From: Acanthochromis polyacanthus
Lineage: Eukaryota > Chordata > Actinopteri > Pomacentridae
Assembly: GCF_021347895.1 (NCBI RefSeq)
Contig: NC_067118.1
Span: 13,209,015 to 13,273,014, forward strand
DNA length: 64,000 nt
Direction: 5' to 3'
The position numbers and the translations under genes were made by a program. Shown here piece after piece: positions 22,539 to 34,686 of this stretch. The notes under the pieces are model-generated. The model saw only the letters and a list, made by a program, of their open reading frames with translations, was not told the origin of the DNA and did not search any database. Position 1 is the first letter of the stretch. The number at the start of each line of letters is the position of its first letter.

Positions 22539-22575
<37 letters not shown>
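22204..22575 (-). repeat. (GT)n runs enclosing a diverged GGGGAC-like element
   Basis: GT runs at 22204-22268 and about 22543-22575 enclose a unit with GTGAGGACATT and GTCCTCAC in place of GTGGGGAC/GTCCCCAC, plus a TTAGGG-like core (about 22427-22490). It has the same architecture as the GGGGAC copies but is a distinct subfamily. Edges approximate. Confidence 0.6.
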
Positions 22576-22578
<3 letters not shown>

Positions 22579-24908
22579 TAGTAAAGTACCAGCAGTTTCA
22601 TGTTGTGGCAAATTTGCCAAAATGCAAAATGTAAGTAAAGTTCTAAAATGTTGTGTATAACCAATATAAGTCTGAGTATCCACACTGCCAGTGTTGGAGT
22701 TACCTGTAGCTTTGAATTTAATGAAAAAAAAGTGTTTCATAAAGAAGCAGGTAATAGAAATACATTAAGTCCCCATGCTGTTAAAAAAAAAAGTGATGGC
22801 CTTGTGCAACATCAAAAGAAAATCTTTCAGACTGCTCTTCAGACTGTGATGCTGTGTCTAAGCCCAAGGGATAGCAAGAGCAACCATATTTACGGGCATA
22901 GAGCATCAGAAAAAGGCTAGTAGCCACGTAGTCTTTGTGGACAGCTGGATCTGTTCTGTCAGAAGGGCATGAAATGGACAACTGCTCTGGAGACTCTAAG
23001 AGACCACCACATCTAACATAATGTGACATACAAAGAACCTGCAAGATTTCTGTCATCACAATGAACATAGAGGCTTGTGCTTGCAATATTTATCGTGTAT
23101 TGCGGTTTACTGAAATTTGAAATTTTCTCACAGGTTATTGCTTGAACTGAACTGATCTAAGTGTGCAGAAATTGGTCATGTGCTGGTGAGGTAAGAAACA
23201 AAAGGCCGATCAAACTGGCTTAGACAACTACAGGGTCAGCTCTGTAGTTTAATTAAACAAGGAATTATGGGATTAGTGTGAGGCTCCCATTGCAGGCCAC
23301 TGGAAGAGTCTCAGGGAGAATATCTTTTTGTATTCCCCTAGCTAACCCCCTTGAAAGCTCCCACTAGAGAATTCTCAACGGATTACATGTGGCTGCAGGA
23401 CATGCTGCTGCATTAATTAAATCAATTCTTTCAACATTTAGTCCCTGTAAAGATTAGTTTTTCTAAAAACCAAGGTTAAAAACACATATTTTTACCCACG
23501 CATAACTTTTTAGAAAGCCCCAGCCTACAATATGCTTCTTGTTTGTTGTTGGATGGTTGGTGGAAGGATGGGGTGGGGGGATTGCTGCAAAGCAATTTGG
23601 CACTAACTCAGCATGACAACACTTGAGGCTGCTGCAGTGGGCTGGGATCACTTTCCAAAGGCACCTCACAGTCCTCGGGGTGCTGCTGTGACAGGATGGA
23701 CTCTATTTGTTTTCCCTCCACATGCTGCTGGATTTAGGACAGGAGTGGGGCAGAGGTGGGAATGAGGGAGGGATGTGAGCAAAATGAAGCTTCCTTGCCT
23801 CACAATATTTTCTATCTTTGGCATTTCTATTCTTTGTCTGAGTTCACACTGCATGAATTTGGCCTCTGTGTGAGAGGAAGGGCCATAGGGCTTGTTTTTG
23901 TTGTTGTTGTTGTTGATGGGGTTTTTTGCTTGCCTATTTTTTCTTCTTTTAAATCTCCTTAGTACTAAAACACTCACCTTATTTTTTCTTCCAGCATTTC
24001 GATATACTCAACATATTCTCAATCCTGACACAGAGAGTAGAAGGTGTGTACATCCCACAAAAATCTGGAACAGTTGCAGAATTTTACAAGCCCTCAGGTA
24101 AATATTGATACAATATTTCTTCTAACACCAAAGTTCACATCAAAATAGTGTATTCAGAAATTAAACATCAAAAACATTTAATCTAATTAATCTGGATGAT
24201 TATCTACTCTTGGTTTATTTTAGTTTTTGTCAACGCTGAGGGTTGAGAGACTTGCCCACACTCAAACTGATGATGCACAAACATGGTTTGTCACTCACAA
24301 AATGCACACACGCCGTGTATGGTTTGTGTCAGGAAGAAATCTGCTCAGAAGTTTGTCTATAATTGACAGCATCTGGCTATTCACTGTTGTGGGTATTCAA
24401 TTATATGTTTGTAGGGTTCCATTTTCAGAAAAACATCTGCTAGGATTTACAAATGTTCATTGTTCTCCTGACTTTTGGTCATTTACTAAAATATTTAAAC
24501 ACTGTAATGTCACAGAGGCTGACAGCATTGTTAATAAATATTGGAGTTGTGGTTGTCTTACATTTTTCTTTTTCTTTAAAATGATGTTTTGTTTTTGCAA
24601 GAAACATGTGCTTCTATGATGGTGTTTTCTAGTCATGCTTTTTACACCATTCCTCATGAACTCAAACATTCAAGCTCTACAGCTGCGATTGAGACTGTGA
24701 GGCTCTAGTGATTAGGTGATTAGGTCTTATGTTGGAGACTGGGATTGGGACATGTAGTCTTTTGCAGGATAGTACAGTCAAAGTCTTCTTCACTCCCCCT
24801 GGAATTAATGACACCTTGCTACTGTAATAAACTGTGATGTGGAAATCTTTGTTTTGCTAAACGTGAGTGAAGTCTATCCAAACCAAATCCATATGTGTAT
24901 ATTTAAAA

Positions 24909-24918
<10 letters not shown>
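22576..24918. other. No gene seen; mostly unique intronic DNA
   Basis: No transposon landmark. Open frames such as plus 24227-24619 have no recognisable domain and sit in AT-rich sequence. Short (TTG)n near 23898-23914. Confidence 0.4.

Positions 24919-24994
<76 letters not shown>
24912..24994. repeat. (TA)n microsatellite
   Basis: About 38 TA units with a single ACATA interruption near 24951, preceded by a short A run. Confidence 0.97.
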
Positions 24995-25491
24995 TAAATA
25001 ACTAAAAACTAAAGTAACCACTTTAATTTGAACATCAATAATATCCGTTTTGCCTTTAGGTTGTCCTCCCAGAGAGCAGACTTCATAAAAATTGGGTCAC
25101 TTGAGAGTGGATTTGTAAAGGAGAGCTCAAAATGAATTTAATAATGATTAATGCATGTCATGACAGTGTGGCAGTGTCTGGACAGTCACAGTCAAAACCT
25201 GAACAGCACTGGAGGTTTGATTGATATCACTTGCTAGCAGTAGCCCCATGCTCACTTTGGAAGACAGCACAAAAAGGATCCCCAGAATGAAAGAGAATAA
25301 AGTTTGACAGGCCAGTGGATCAGGAGGGTCAGCTCCTCTCTCCAGCTGATAATGGAAAGCAGAGATTATGGTAATGAGACAGACGCCTAGAGCTGATAGA
25401 GGGGCTAAACCTGGACTTCATCTTTGTCTCCACCAGATCCCTCGATTGGCATGCTATGTCTTATCAGGAAAATAGGACCATGATGCAGCGC

Positions 25492-25548
<57 letters not shown>

Positions 25549-26559
25549 ACACACACACTTTCACTCACAGAATTTTCAAATGTATAAGTAGCTAACTGTA
25601 CACTTTGGTTGCACACAACAGCCTGTTTATGTGACAGAGTGAATACAGTTAGTATAGAGAGACATCCAGGCATTAGCATTTTATCAGAATATTGAGATTG
25701 TGTGTAGCAATTACATACACATGCAGACAAACACACATACACACAGAATTACACACACTATTTTCCTCCACAAAAACAAATCTAATTAAACAATTACCGC
25801 CCAATTCCAGCCAAAGCCAGTAATTCATTATTGCAGTAAAATGAGCCATTCTGATTAGTTAATAATGATAGTTGTAATTCCATTTCCCTGTGCTACAGAG
25901 AGAGATTTATCACCAAATTAATATCCACTTATGGTTTTCACAATGTGCACTAAGATTGCAGTATGAGTTGTGCCCTACTGGATCTACAGCTTTCAAATTT
26001 CACTCATATTTGACTTTTCCTGCACTGAAGAATCAGCCTGAAATAGAATCAACTTCAACCAAGTGGTTTGCTGTGCTTGTGATGAAAAAAAATCTGGATA
26101 TAAATGTTGGAAACTGTGCAGGATTGCTGGTAGATTCAAGTAATATACATGAATCAGTAATTCTCTGATAAAGACAACTCTTTGGCAGACAAATATTTAC
26201 TAGATTCGTTAAATGCCCCCAGTGTAAGGCCCTAACGCCAAGAAACATTGAACAGACAGTAGAAAGCTAGCTTTGCTTGTTGTTGTTGTTGTTATTATTA
26301 TTATTATTATTATTTTATAATGGATTTTATTTGATTGGTTAGTTATTAATTTGCTGTAAAAATGCTTTATATTATTATATTCTTGCATATTTTACTTCCA
26401 ACCATTAGGATGTAAATGCTGCATCAAAGCTGTCTACATACTAACTGGAATCCAGTTCTGGTGGACAAACACTGGATCCTATTGTTTTTATGTTTGTTTA
26501 TTTTGGGCATAAAACTGTAATAAAATCTATGAAGTAATTATACACATGCGCAGCACTGT
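24995..26559. other. Transposon-free segment, possible regulatory DNA
   Basis: No gene. It includes a C18 run plus (AC)n at 25491-25559 and (TTG)(TTA)n at about 26280-26316. The stretch 25790-25890 is rich in ATTA/TAAT homeodomain-type words amid non-repetitive sequence, in the style of a conserved non-coding element. That is an inference from composition only. Confidence 0.3.
25491..25559. repeat. Poly-C run followed by (AC)n
   Basis: Eighteen consecutive C residues are followed by about 25 AC units with one interruption. The opposite strand would offer an 18-base G run. Confidence 0.95.
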
Positions 26560-27645
26560 TTTTTGTGAAAATTTCGAGCATGAATTGCTTTTTTAAGGTC
26601 ATGCCACAGCATTTCAATTGAATTCAAGTCTGGACTTTGACTAGGCCAATTCAAATCCTTCATTTTGTTTTTATAAGTCATTCAGAAGTCGACTTGCTTT
26701 GGATTGTTGTCCTTCTGCAGAACCCAAGTGCGCTTAAGCTTGAGGTCACGAACTGATGGCCGAACATTCTCCTTCAGGATTTTCTGGTAGAGAACAGAAT
26801 TCATGGTTCCATCAATCACAACAAGTTCTCTAGGTCCTGAAGCATCAACGTAGCCCCAGACAATCACACTACCACCACCATGTTTGACTGTTGGCATGAT
26901 GTTCTTTTTCTGAAATGCTATTACCTTTATGCCAGATGTAACGAGACACACATCTTCCAAAAACTTCAACTTTCGTCTCATCAGTCCATATATAGTCAAA
27001 TATTCTCCCAAAAGTCTTGGGGATCATTCAGATGTTTGTTTGCAAAAGTAAGGTGAGCCTTTATATTCTTTTTGGTCAGCAGTTGTTTTTGCTTTGGATG
27101 CCATTTTTGTCCAGTCGCTTTCTTATTGTTGAGTCATGAACATTGACCTGAGGCAAGGGAGACCTGCAGTTCTTTAGATGTTATCCTGGGTTCTTTTGTG
27201 ACCTCCTGGATGAGTCGTTGCTGTGCTCTTGGGGTAGTTTTGGTCGACCGGCCATTTCTGGGAAGGTTCATCACCCACACTCAAACTGTTTTCTCCATTC
27301 CTGGATGCTGGCTCTCACCGTGGTTCGCTGGAGTCCTAAAGCTTTAGAAATGGCTTTGTAACACATTCCAGACTGGTAGATGTCAGTTACTTTATTTCTC
27401 ATCTGTTCGTGAATTTCTTTGGATTGTGAAATTTTGTTCCAGCTTTTTGAGATCTTTTGGCCAACTTCATTTTGTCAGACAGGTTCTATTTAGGCGATTT
27501 CTTAATTTAACAGGTCTGGAGGCATTGGGTGTGGTCAGTGAAATTTACCTCGCTTTCCAAAAAATGTGATTAGCCACAGTTAATTCATGATTTAACAAGG
27601 GGGGCAATTACTTTTTCACATAGGGCCAGGTAGGTTTGGATAGCT
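26560..27645 (-). pseudogene. Tc1 copy D: decayed element with transposase remnant
   Basis: The original start codon is at about 27470, preceded on the minus strand by a terminal region with AAAAAGTAATTGCCCCCC (near 27600). Frames are broken many times. Readable blocks are MCYKAISKALGLQRTTVRA-like N-terminal words, then WTDETKVEVFG around the first Asp (near 26970), [14 protein letters not shown] (near 26880) and LQKDNNPKQ, the second-Asp region changed from QQDNDPKH. The C-terminus is cut near 26560. An old, inactive copy of a separate Tc1 family. Confidence 0.8.
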
Positions 27646-28070
27646 TTTATCCTTAAAAGTAATATCATGGAGAAGACTTGGAGCGTTGTCCAGAAGACAA
27701 ACATCAATGCCCTCCACAAGGGGCCACAGAAGATCACTCCTGAAAAGACTGGCCGTTGGCAGAGTGCTATATCAATGCATATTAATGGAAAATTGACTGA
27801 AATTAAAAAGTGTGGTAGGGAAAGGTGCACAAGCAACAGGGGTGATTGCAGACTTGAAAGAATTGCCAAGAAAGGTGATTCAAGAACTTGGAGGAGCTTC
27901 ACAAGGACTGAGGCTGGTGTCAGTGCATTAAAAGACACCAAGCAAAGATGTCTACGGGAAAGAAGAACTGTCACATTCCTAGTATCAAAACACCCCTCAA
28001 CCAGAGGGAATGTCAGAAGCATCTTACCTGGTCCAAAGAGAGAAAGAACTAGACTCTCCTAAGACCAAGT
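27646..28070 (+). pseudogene. Tc1-like transposase N-terminal remnant (family E)
   Basis: The plus-strand frame shows QKTNINALHKGPQKIT, CTSNRGDCRLERIAKK and RTEAGVSALKDTK. The same words occur in the 48.2-48.6 kb fragment (QKININTLYKEPQKIT, CTSNRDDCSLDGIVKK). They fit the DNA-binding half of one Tc1 family. No DDE half follows. Confidence 0.55.
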
Positions 28071-31000
28071 AAGTGGGTCCTTCAAAAACCCCTAAGCAGT
28101 ATCACAAGCTGATCAGCTCCAGGCCACAACATGTTGATGCAGTAATTCTTGGTAAGGAAGCCCCAACCAAGTACAGCATAAGCCAGTTCTATTCAGGGCA
28201 CTTCACACTGCAGAGTGAAGACCTTAAAATATTACGCTAAAGAGACAATTCCAATAAATCTAACTTTTCCAATTGAGTAGACATTTAGTGATAGTATGAA
28301 GAAAGTACTCCCCTTTAACAGGAAGAAGCTAGGCTCAGGGTGCGTAGCCATCTGCCACTGATTTGGTAGAGAAGAAAGTGCAGAGAAAGTAAGAAGAAAG
28401 TAGCAACCCTGTCTTCTGGTAGTAGTTTTAAATAGACAAAACATTTAGTTATCAGTTGTCAAAAAGACATTTTGGAGCAAATATAACTTTCATTATATTG
28501 CCGTATTTATTGTAGTCCAGAAAGCTTTGTACTTTTGGAGAACACAGAGATTGTGGGGGGGATGTCTGGGCATGTGGTTTGCTTATAGTTAACTATAGTT
28601 AACTTTATCGACATCTTCTTAAATGTTTCTAAATGTTCCTAAATTTTTATATAAATCGTAACTGTAAAAAGCAAAGCAAAGCAACTGTAAAAAAAAAAGT
28701 AAGTCAGTAATTTAAAATTGTGTGTCTCACCTTGGAGATATTATTTTAAGCTGTTGACTCAGAAGTAAAGTAAGGTATACACTACAGTAATACTGGTATG
28801 TACACTCTTCCATTAATTTTTACTGTACAGGAGTTGGTGCATAAATCTCAGACTCAAAAACTTCACAAGCTGTTTAAGTAAAATCATATGCTATCTGAAT
28901 GCACAAATATGTTAACGGAATTAATATATTATAAGTAAGTTCTCTCCAACATATCTATGTCCCAGATAAAATTTAACGGGCTAAGTAAATAGAGAGGGTT
29001 CAGACTCCTTGCCCTATAATCACATCGACTTCTGGACATCCCGTCCTTAGCAGCTGAAGAGCTTTGGAGGGTTTTATGTGAATAAATGAGGATAGAGTCA
29101 AGTGGAAAGGTACTGGCTGTGGCCCTTTTAGTCATCTGATCTCAGCTCTTCAGAGGCCTCTTTCTGGTCAGCTGCCTACATGTTGCAAAGTGGGCTCATC
29201 TTAAACAACAGAAGCCTAGAGCCTCACAGTGCCTTTGAAGGCCAATAGAAGCAGCACCTCAGGGGGCTGCTGGCCATGAAAGACCATGAGCAGCCCTGTC
29301 ACACTCTGCAAGACTTCAGTTAACACTACTAGACTGAGTCACTAAAGCCGAGCAGCCAGGCAAAGTGCTGTCTGCATATTTAAGAATTAAAGAGGTCAAA
29401 TGGTACTGAGGCATGACATGAAACCCATAGATGGGGGAGGCTGACAAAGCGTACACAACATTTTTTTTAAAGTATTGCTGCATTTTTATTTAAGAGAGTT
29501 TTCATCAGCAAAATTGAAATACTGTTTATTTTCACCTAGTGAAAACTGTGAAACTGTGAAAACATATTTATATCTACTCTACAAAATGTTTCTATGCATG
29601 GACAGCTTTCAAATGGTAGGTTTTTATTTAATAAATATGTATTTCGAAACACAGTTTATTGTAATACCAGCCACAGGTTCATTTAATTTTTATGCCTGTA
29701 CCAACAATACAAAGCCTTGAATTGAAGGTCTAAATGCTCAACTAATTGAGGCCAAAGCCAAAGTTTTAACAATTATTCAAAAATACAAAAGAAAACTAAA
29801 ATCTGCCAGTTGGCACCAAGAGCTGCTCTTGCAACAAAGGCCTGAAATACATGTCCAAATGGGCAAAACAGTGCTGAGGCAGAGACCAGCACTGCGATGA
29901 TGCCGCTGCCTCTGCACACGTTCCTATTCACACAGTGCAGTATTGTTCCTGCCTTTGTTTCATTACAGCTCCAACACAATGGTATTTAGTCACAACAAAT
30001 GCTTCAAAAGTGTATAGTAAGCAGTTTGAGTGGAGTGCGTGCAAAGCAAGCAGTTTTAAAGTGGTGAGTAAAATATTTGCCAAAAGATTTAGAAACTCTT
30101 CAAATACTCTTTGCTAAAAACAAAACAAAAAAGATGAACTGAAAAATCCCCATTTTAGTTGTTTCAATTTGAAAAAATACTTGAATGAATCTACAAATAT
30201 ATAGTCTCCCAGAAAGCTATGGCAGCTGTTACAGGCAAGCTACGTGCTCTCAGTAAATGCTACACAGAACTGGAACTGAACTCAATCCAGCCCACACAAA
30301 AATGCTGGCTTTATCAGGGCATTATGTCTTAGCAAACTGCTATTAATGCAAAGTCTTTATCTTCTTTCCTCCCCAGGCACTGGCACGCATGTGTCTTTAT
30401 TTAGTAGATAAAAAAGTAGCCATAAACAAAAATTGCAGACTGTCAGTATAAATACTGATAGAGATTAGAGCTTGGAGCAAATATAATAATAAGAGGCACT
30501 CTTAAGATATACTCGACACAGCAAAGCCCTCAGTGGACAGCTGCAGGCTTAAAGAAAGCAATTGCAGAAAGTTTTTAAGAGCAATAGAATAATCTTATTT
30601 TGGAAGAAAGTAGATTAACAATCAGAGCAGTCCCAAGAAAATGAAGTGATTTGTGCTTGTTGACCATCTTAAAAAATTCTGGTTTAAAAAGCTTTGAAAT
30701 GCAAGATGGGGGAATAGGTGGGCATTTCGTTTGCTGTTTGTCACTCCTAAGGGAAAAATATTCCTCTGCTGATATTATTTGGCCAGACCAAGCCTTTTGG
30801 GGCCTCTCATATGTCATACGTTTGCATTATATAGGCAAACCCTGCCTTTTTTCAAATGATTTTAGCTGTCAGTTAAATCTATCCATACGTTAGCAGCTAA
30901 AACACATTGAAAAGCCCAAGTAGGAAATCTGCCTGAGATTTTTTTTAAAGCATATCTGTCCACATTTAGTTGTGACTGTTTAGTCTGTGAAACCCTGGTG

Positions 31001-32406
31001 CCCCACAGATTAATAATACAACCAAGTTCTTTTTTAAACTACAAACAATACAGCTACATGCTCAATTTCACTTTTTCCAGCAGTTTTCATCAGCAAAATT
31101 GAAATACTGTTTATTTTCACCTAGTGACAACTGTTCTTGAATGAAGTATGAGTATTTAATACTTATTTAATACTTAAGAAAACATATAATTATAGGGTTT
31201 TGTTACTGTTAAACAAAATCAGAAGATGAAGATTCTAGATTCTTTAAAAACTTTACGGACATTTAAAACATTTCGAAAACAATATCACTAGCTATTGTGG
31301 TATTAGATTCATTCTTTTCAGCAACTCCAACTGTCACAATTCAATCTAATAATAATGGAATGTTTTAAAGGATAGTGCTGACTGTCATTCTGTATTCTTC
31401 TTACGGACAACAAATTTTATGTGAAGGGTCAATCCTGTTCATCTCTCACTTCCCTACCTTGTTTGTGGCCTTCATGCCCAAGCCTACTATTATTAAACGC
31501 AAGATGCATAACATACAATTTTAATTTTGAAAAGGCAGTTTCACATAACAGACAGTCACTGCAGGTTTTAGCAAAAATTACTCCAACAGGAGAACATTTT
31601 CTGGAGACCGTTGCTCATATTTAGCATTCTAGTGAATATTTGGGGCAGCAGAACAATATGTGTGGCAAATAATCAAAATAAACCACATTGTAACTGTAAT
31701 GAAAAGTATGTGTTTTAGTAGTTCTGAAACAACAGTGGGGGTCTGTGGAACAGTGGAATAATATCTATACAGCATTTTTAGTTAGTGCAATACATTCATT
31801 GTTGTTTGGTTCTGCAAATAGGGTTTATTTGGAAGTTGAAAAAACTACAATACTCAAAGACTTGTCCTTTAAAATGTGGCTTGCTGGCCAATTCAGTCAC
31901 AAATGCTTGCATTTTCAGTAACAGTAGAAGCTTTGTAATGTCTTGTACTATGAAATAACAGTGAAGACAACATTTTACATTTTTTCTCAGTTTTGAAATA
32001 TTACTTTTTCCAATCTATGTATGCAGTGAAAAACCAGCTTGTCAAATCTTTTCTTTGATTGTGTGAATCAGTGTAGTAGTAGTTTCCAGTGTAAGACAGA
32101 CCTTGCTGGTTGGAGCTAAGTGCTCCCTCTTGCAGCTGGGTATCCCAAAATGGCTGCACTCAGAACTGACCATCACTGTCACAGCTGGTGGAGAGGAGAG
32201 CAAATTTCTGATTTGCAACACTCTGAGGACATGTTTATAGCCTTTGTGCACAAGAACGAAACTTATTTCTCTTTATCTTTATTTTCTCTTCTTCATCTAT
32301 TGTGATAACTACTAATTAGACGTGGGCATCACATCCATATAATGACATAGACTCTGTCCAAAATTAAGGATGTTCATTCTCTTAAAAATTGTAGTTTCAT
32401 GTAAAC

Positions 32407-32408
<2 letters not shown>
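28071..32408. other. Transposon-free 4.3-kb segment; no gene seen
   Basis: No repeat landmarks and no supported frame. A 20-bp word, TCAGCAAAATTGAAATACTG, occurs twice (near 29506 and 31090) with TTTATTTTCACCTAGTGA following both times: a small duplicated block of unknown meaning. Otherwise AT-rich single-copy-looking sequence. Confidence 0.4.
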
Positions 32409-32464
<56 letters not shown>

Positions 32465-32506
32465 TAGATAGATATATAGATATATAGATATATAGATATA
32501 TATATG
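32409..32506. repeat. (TA)n / (GATA)n microsatellite
   Basis: About 26 TA units pass into GATA and ATATAG units. Confidence 0.95.
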
Positions 32507-32569
32507 TGTGAACTTTTTAAAAATAATCACAACACAACAAGTAAATGGTGGTGTGGAATTCTCCAAACA

Positions 32570-32790
32570 GGGCTGCACAGTGGTATAGTGGATAGCACTT
32601 TTGCCTTGCAGCAAGAAAATCCCCAGTTCAAATCCCGGCCTGGGCCTAGGATCTTTCTGCGTGGAATTTGCATGTTCTCCCTGTGCATGCGTGGGTTTTC
32701 TCTGGGTACTCCGGCTTCCTCCCACAGTCCAAAAACATGCTGAGGTTAATGGATTACTCTAAATTGCCCGTAGGTGTGAATGTGAGAGTG
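32570..32790 (+). mobile_element. tRNA-derived SINE
   Basis: It starts GGGCTGCACAGTGGTATAGT with a pol III A-box-like block (TGGTATAGTGGATAGC) and a B-box-like AGTTCAAATCC (about 32625). The tRNA-unrelated body follows: GCATGTTCTCCCTGTGCATG, GGGTACTCCGGCTTCCTCCC and TCTAAATTGCCCGTAGGTGT. This is a common fish SINE layout. Moderately diverged, 3' tail indistinct, no clear target duplication. Confidence 0.85.
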
Positions 32791-32944
32791 ATAGTTTGTC
32801 AAATATCAGGGAAATGTTTGTCTTTATTCATAATATACAGCATAACATAAGAAGCAGTGATTTGAGGAAGTCACGGTTTCTGGAAAAATAACAATCTGGC
32901 ACATAACGCTGTTTAATCTAAACGTGTTTTTACTTATGATTATT

Positions 32945-33451
32945 GTACACTGACAGTCAATAGAATCTTTGAGACCATATTTTTCAACATAATTTTTATT
33001 TTGAAGCCCGAAACTGGATTTTCTTCATATGAATCATTTGTTTATCATATTGGCATACAGAAACAAAAATCTAAATTTTCAAGAATGATTTCAAAATAAA
33101 GAATTTCACAAAAGAAAACGGCACCTGCCAAACACAAAGTCACAACAGTCAATACCGAGTATGGCCTCCATTTGCTTCGATGCAGGCAGCAATCCGTCGG
33201 CGCATGCTTTGGACCAGGCTTCTGATTGTGGGTTGGGAACAGCCCATACGCCTGGCTACATCACTGTAGCTCAAACCGTCCTCCACCATACCCAGTGCCC
33301 GAATGAATCATGACAAAATGACAACTCATCATTATCTCAACTACCAGGGCACTAGATCATCAGTAAATCCACAATGAATGATTACAACCCGCCTACAAGT
33401 AGAATTCTGCGTACATTTCTACCACAAAGTTTTCTATTGACTGTCAGTATA
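32945..33451 (-). mobile_element. Internally deleted Tc1 element (transposase ends fused)
   Basis: Terminal inverted repeats TACACTGACAGTCAATAGAA (32945-32964) and its near-perfect complement (33432-33451) sit at TA. On the minus strand one frame reads ALGMVEDGLSYSDVARRMG, the N-terminal helix-turn-helix, then directly RSLVQSMRRRIAACIEANGG-HTRY-stop, the normal C-terminus. The whole catalytic domain has been deleted. The 507-bp result is a typical birth form of a MITE. Its transposase type resembles Tc1 copy F. Confidence 0.85.
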
Positions 33452-33621
33452 CAAACTAAAGAGCAAAATGTGTGTTAATAATCAAGCTTCATGGGTTCTG
33501 GGAAGCAAGAATGGAATTATTTAAAAAAAAAGGGAAATGGAGATGAATGCAATAAAAAAAATACCATGCATGACAGATATGTAAAATGAATCAACTGTTA
33601 AATTAATATTGACTTACAACA

Positions 33622-33630
33622 GTATATATG

Positions 33631-33662
<32 letters not shown>

Positions 33663-33966
33663 CATGTGTGTGTGCGTGTACTTGTTTCTGTTATACCGGT
33701 GGGGACTTTGACGTGACTCTGTGCTATATAGGTGGGCACTCGTCTTACGGTGGGGACCTAAAATGAGGTCCCCACGGGTGGCAACATGTGGCCATGTTGT
33801 TGTTACTAAAAAATGTAAAAGAGCAAAAACGTTTCTTTAGGGTTAGGCATTGTTTTGGTGTTGGTTAAGGTTAGAGTTAGGGTAAGGGTTAGGGGTTAGA
33901 TAAGAATGGGAGTCAATGGTATGTCCCCACCGGTATAGATAAACAAACATGTGTGTGTGTGTGTGT
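33622..33966 (-). mobile_element. GGGGAC element, copy B, with (TA)n/(TG)n flanks
   Basis: A perfect 15-bp inverted pair TATACCGGTGGGGAC (33692-33706) and GTCCCCACCGGTATA (33923-33937) defines the ends. Inside are AATGAGGTCCCCAC, AACATGTGGCCATGTTGTTG and a TTAGGGTAAGGGTTAGGGG core. Microsatellites adjoin on both sides (TA/TG at 33622-33665, GT at about 33951-33966). Confidence 0.75.
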
Positions 33967-34089
33967 CTGTACACAATATTCCATCTGGTGTACAGAATGA
34001 ATGATTTCTAGTCAGTTGTATTGTATTCTTTGTTTTATGTATTTTTGTTTTCTTGTTACTGATATTTTACAGTCAGTGTTAAGATCACA

Positions 34090-34677
34090 TAGCCTAGCCA
34101 TGCTACACCCATGTTTCTGACGGCACAAGGGTCTAGGGAAGCTCGACAGGGAGGGAGGCGGGCTAAAAGGTTGTCTATCAAATCCCTCTGCAGCAATTGC
34201 ATAGGTATACAACCAATCAACGCAACGAATAGGCTGACGTAGTTCCGAGAGCACCGGCGGATGGCTAAGTCCCATTAGCTTCCCAACCAGCAGAGCCGTG
34301 GAGCCGCGGAGCCAACTGGTATATTAAGGATTTGCCATATCCCGTCGGCATAAGTCCAAATACGTCTTTCTTCTCAATGAAACACTTCAGTGCCGTCCTT
34401 TGTTTATCTTTCAAGTTGAATTTTAGCTTCAAATCTTTAAGGGCTGTGGCCAAAGCCGAGTCGAAAGATAACTGTTTATTGTGCGCCGGTTGTTTCTGTC
34501 AGAATCGTCACGCCTCTGTCGTCACTTAGTTACGCCCACCTTCTAACTCTACACTTCATGGTGATTGGTCCGGCCAGTTTTAGGAGAATCCAGCCTCGAG
34601 CCTTATGGAGGGTAACTTGACCCACCCTGGCAGAGAATTAAATTCATTGCCGTGGGTTGTCTAGCGCGGCTAGGCTA
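34090..34677 (-). mobile_element. 588-bp element with 9-bp target duplication carrying a helicase exon
   Basis: A direct repeat AAGATCACA (34081-34089 and 34678-34686) flanks inverted ends TAGCCTAGCC and GGCTAGGCTA. A 9-bp duplication is typical of Mutator-like (MULE) elements. The minus strand carries a RecQ-like helicase fragment (next entry). Either this is a deletion derivative of an autonomous element that encodes the helicase, or the element captured a host exon. Confidence 0.75.
34265..34453 (-). pseudogene. RecQ-like SF2 helicase, first-exon fragment
   Basis: The frame reads LKLKFNLKDKQRTALKCF then IEKKDVFGLMPTGYGKSLIY and QLAP. It contains the Q-motif-like glutamine and the Walker A box PTGYGKS that begins superfamily 2 helicases. 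After QLAP the sequence turns into unrelated residues (RLHGSAGWEANGT) and stops at 34265. No ATG is in frame, since the codon before ATALKDL is TTG, and an in-frame TGA lies upstream. The rest of the helicase is absent. Confidence 0.7.
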
Positions 34678-34686
34678 AAGATCACA

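Noticed and set aside
24227..24619. 130-residue plus frame in a repeat-free stretch
   Set aside because: No recognisable domain, tail of Phe/Lys from an A/T run, no splice or promoter context; taken as chance.
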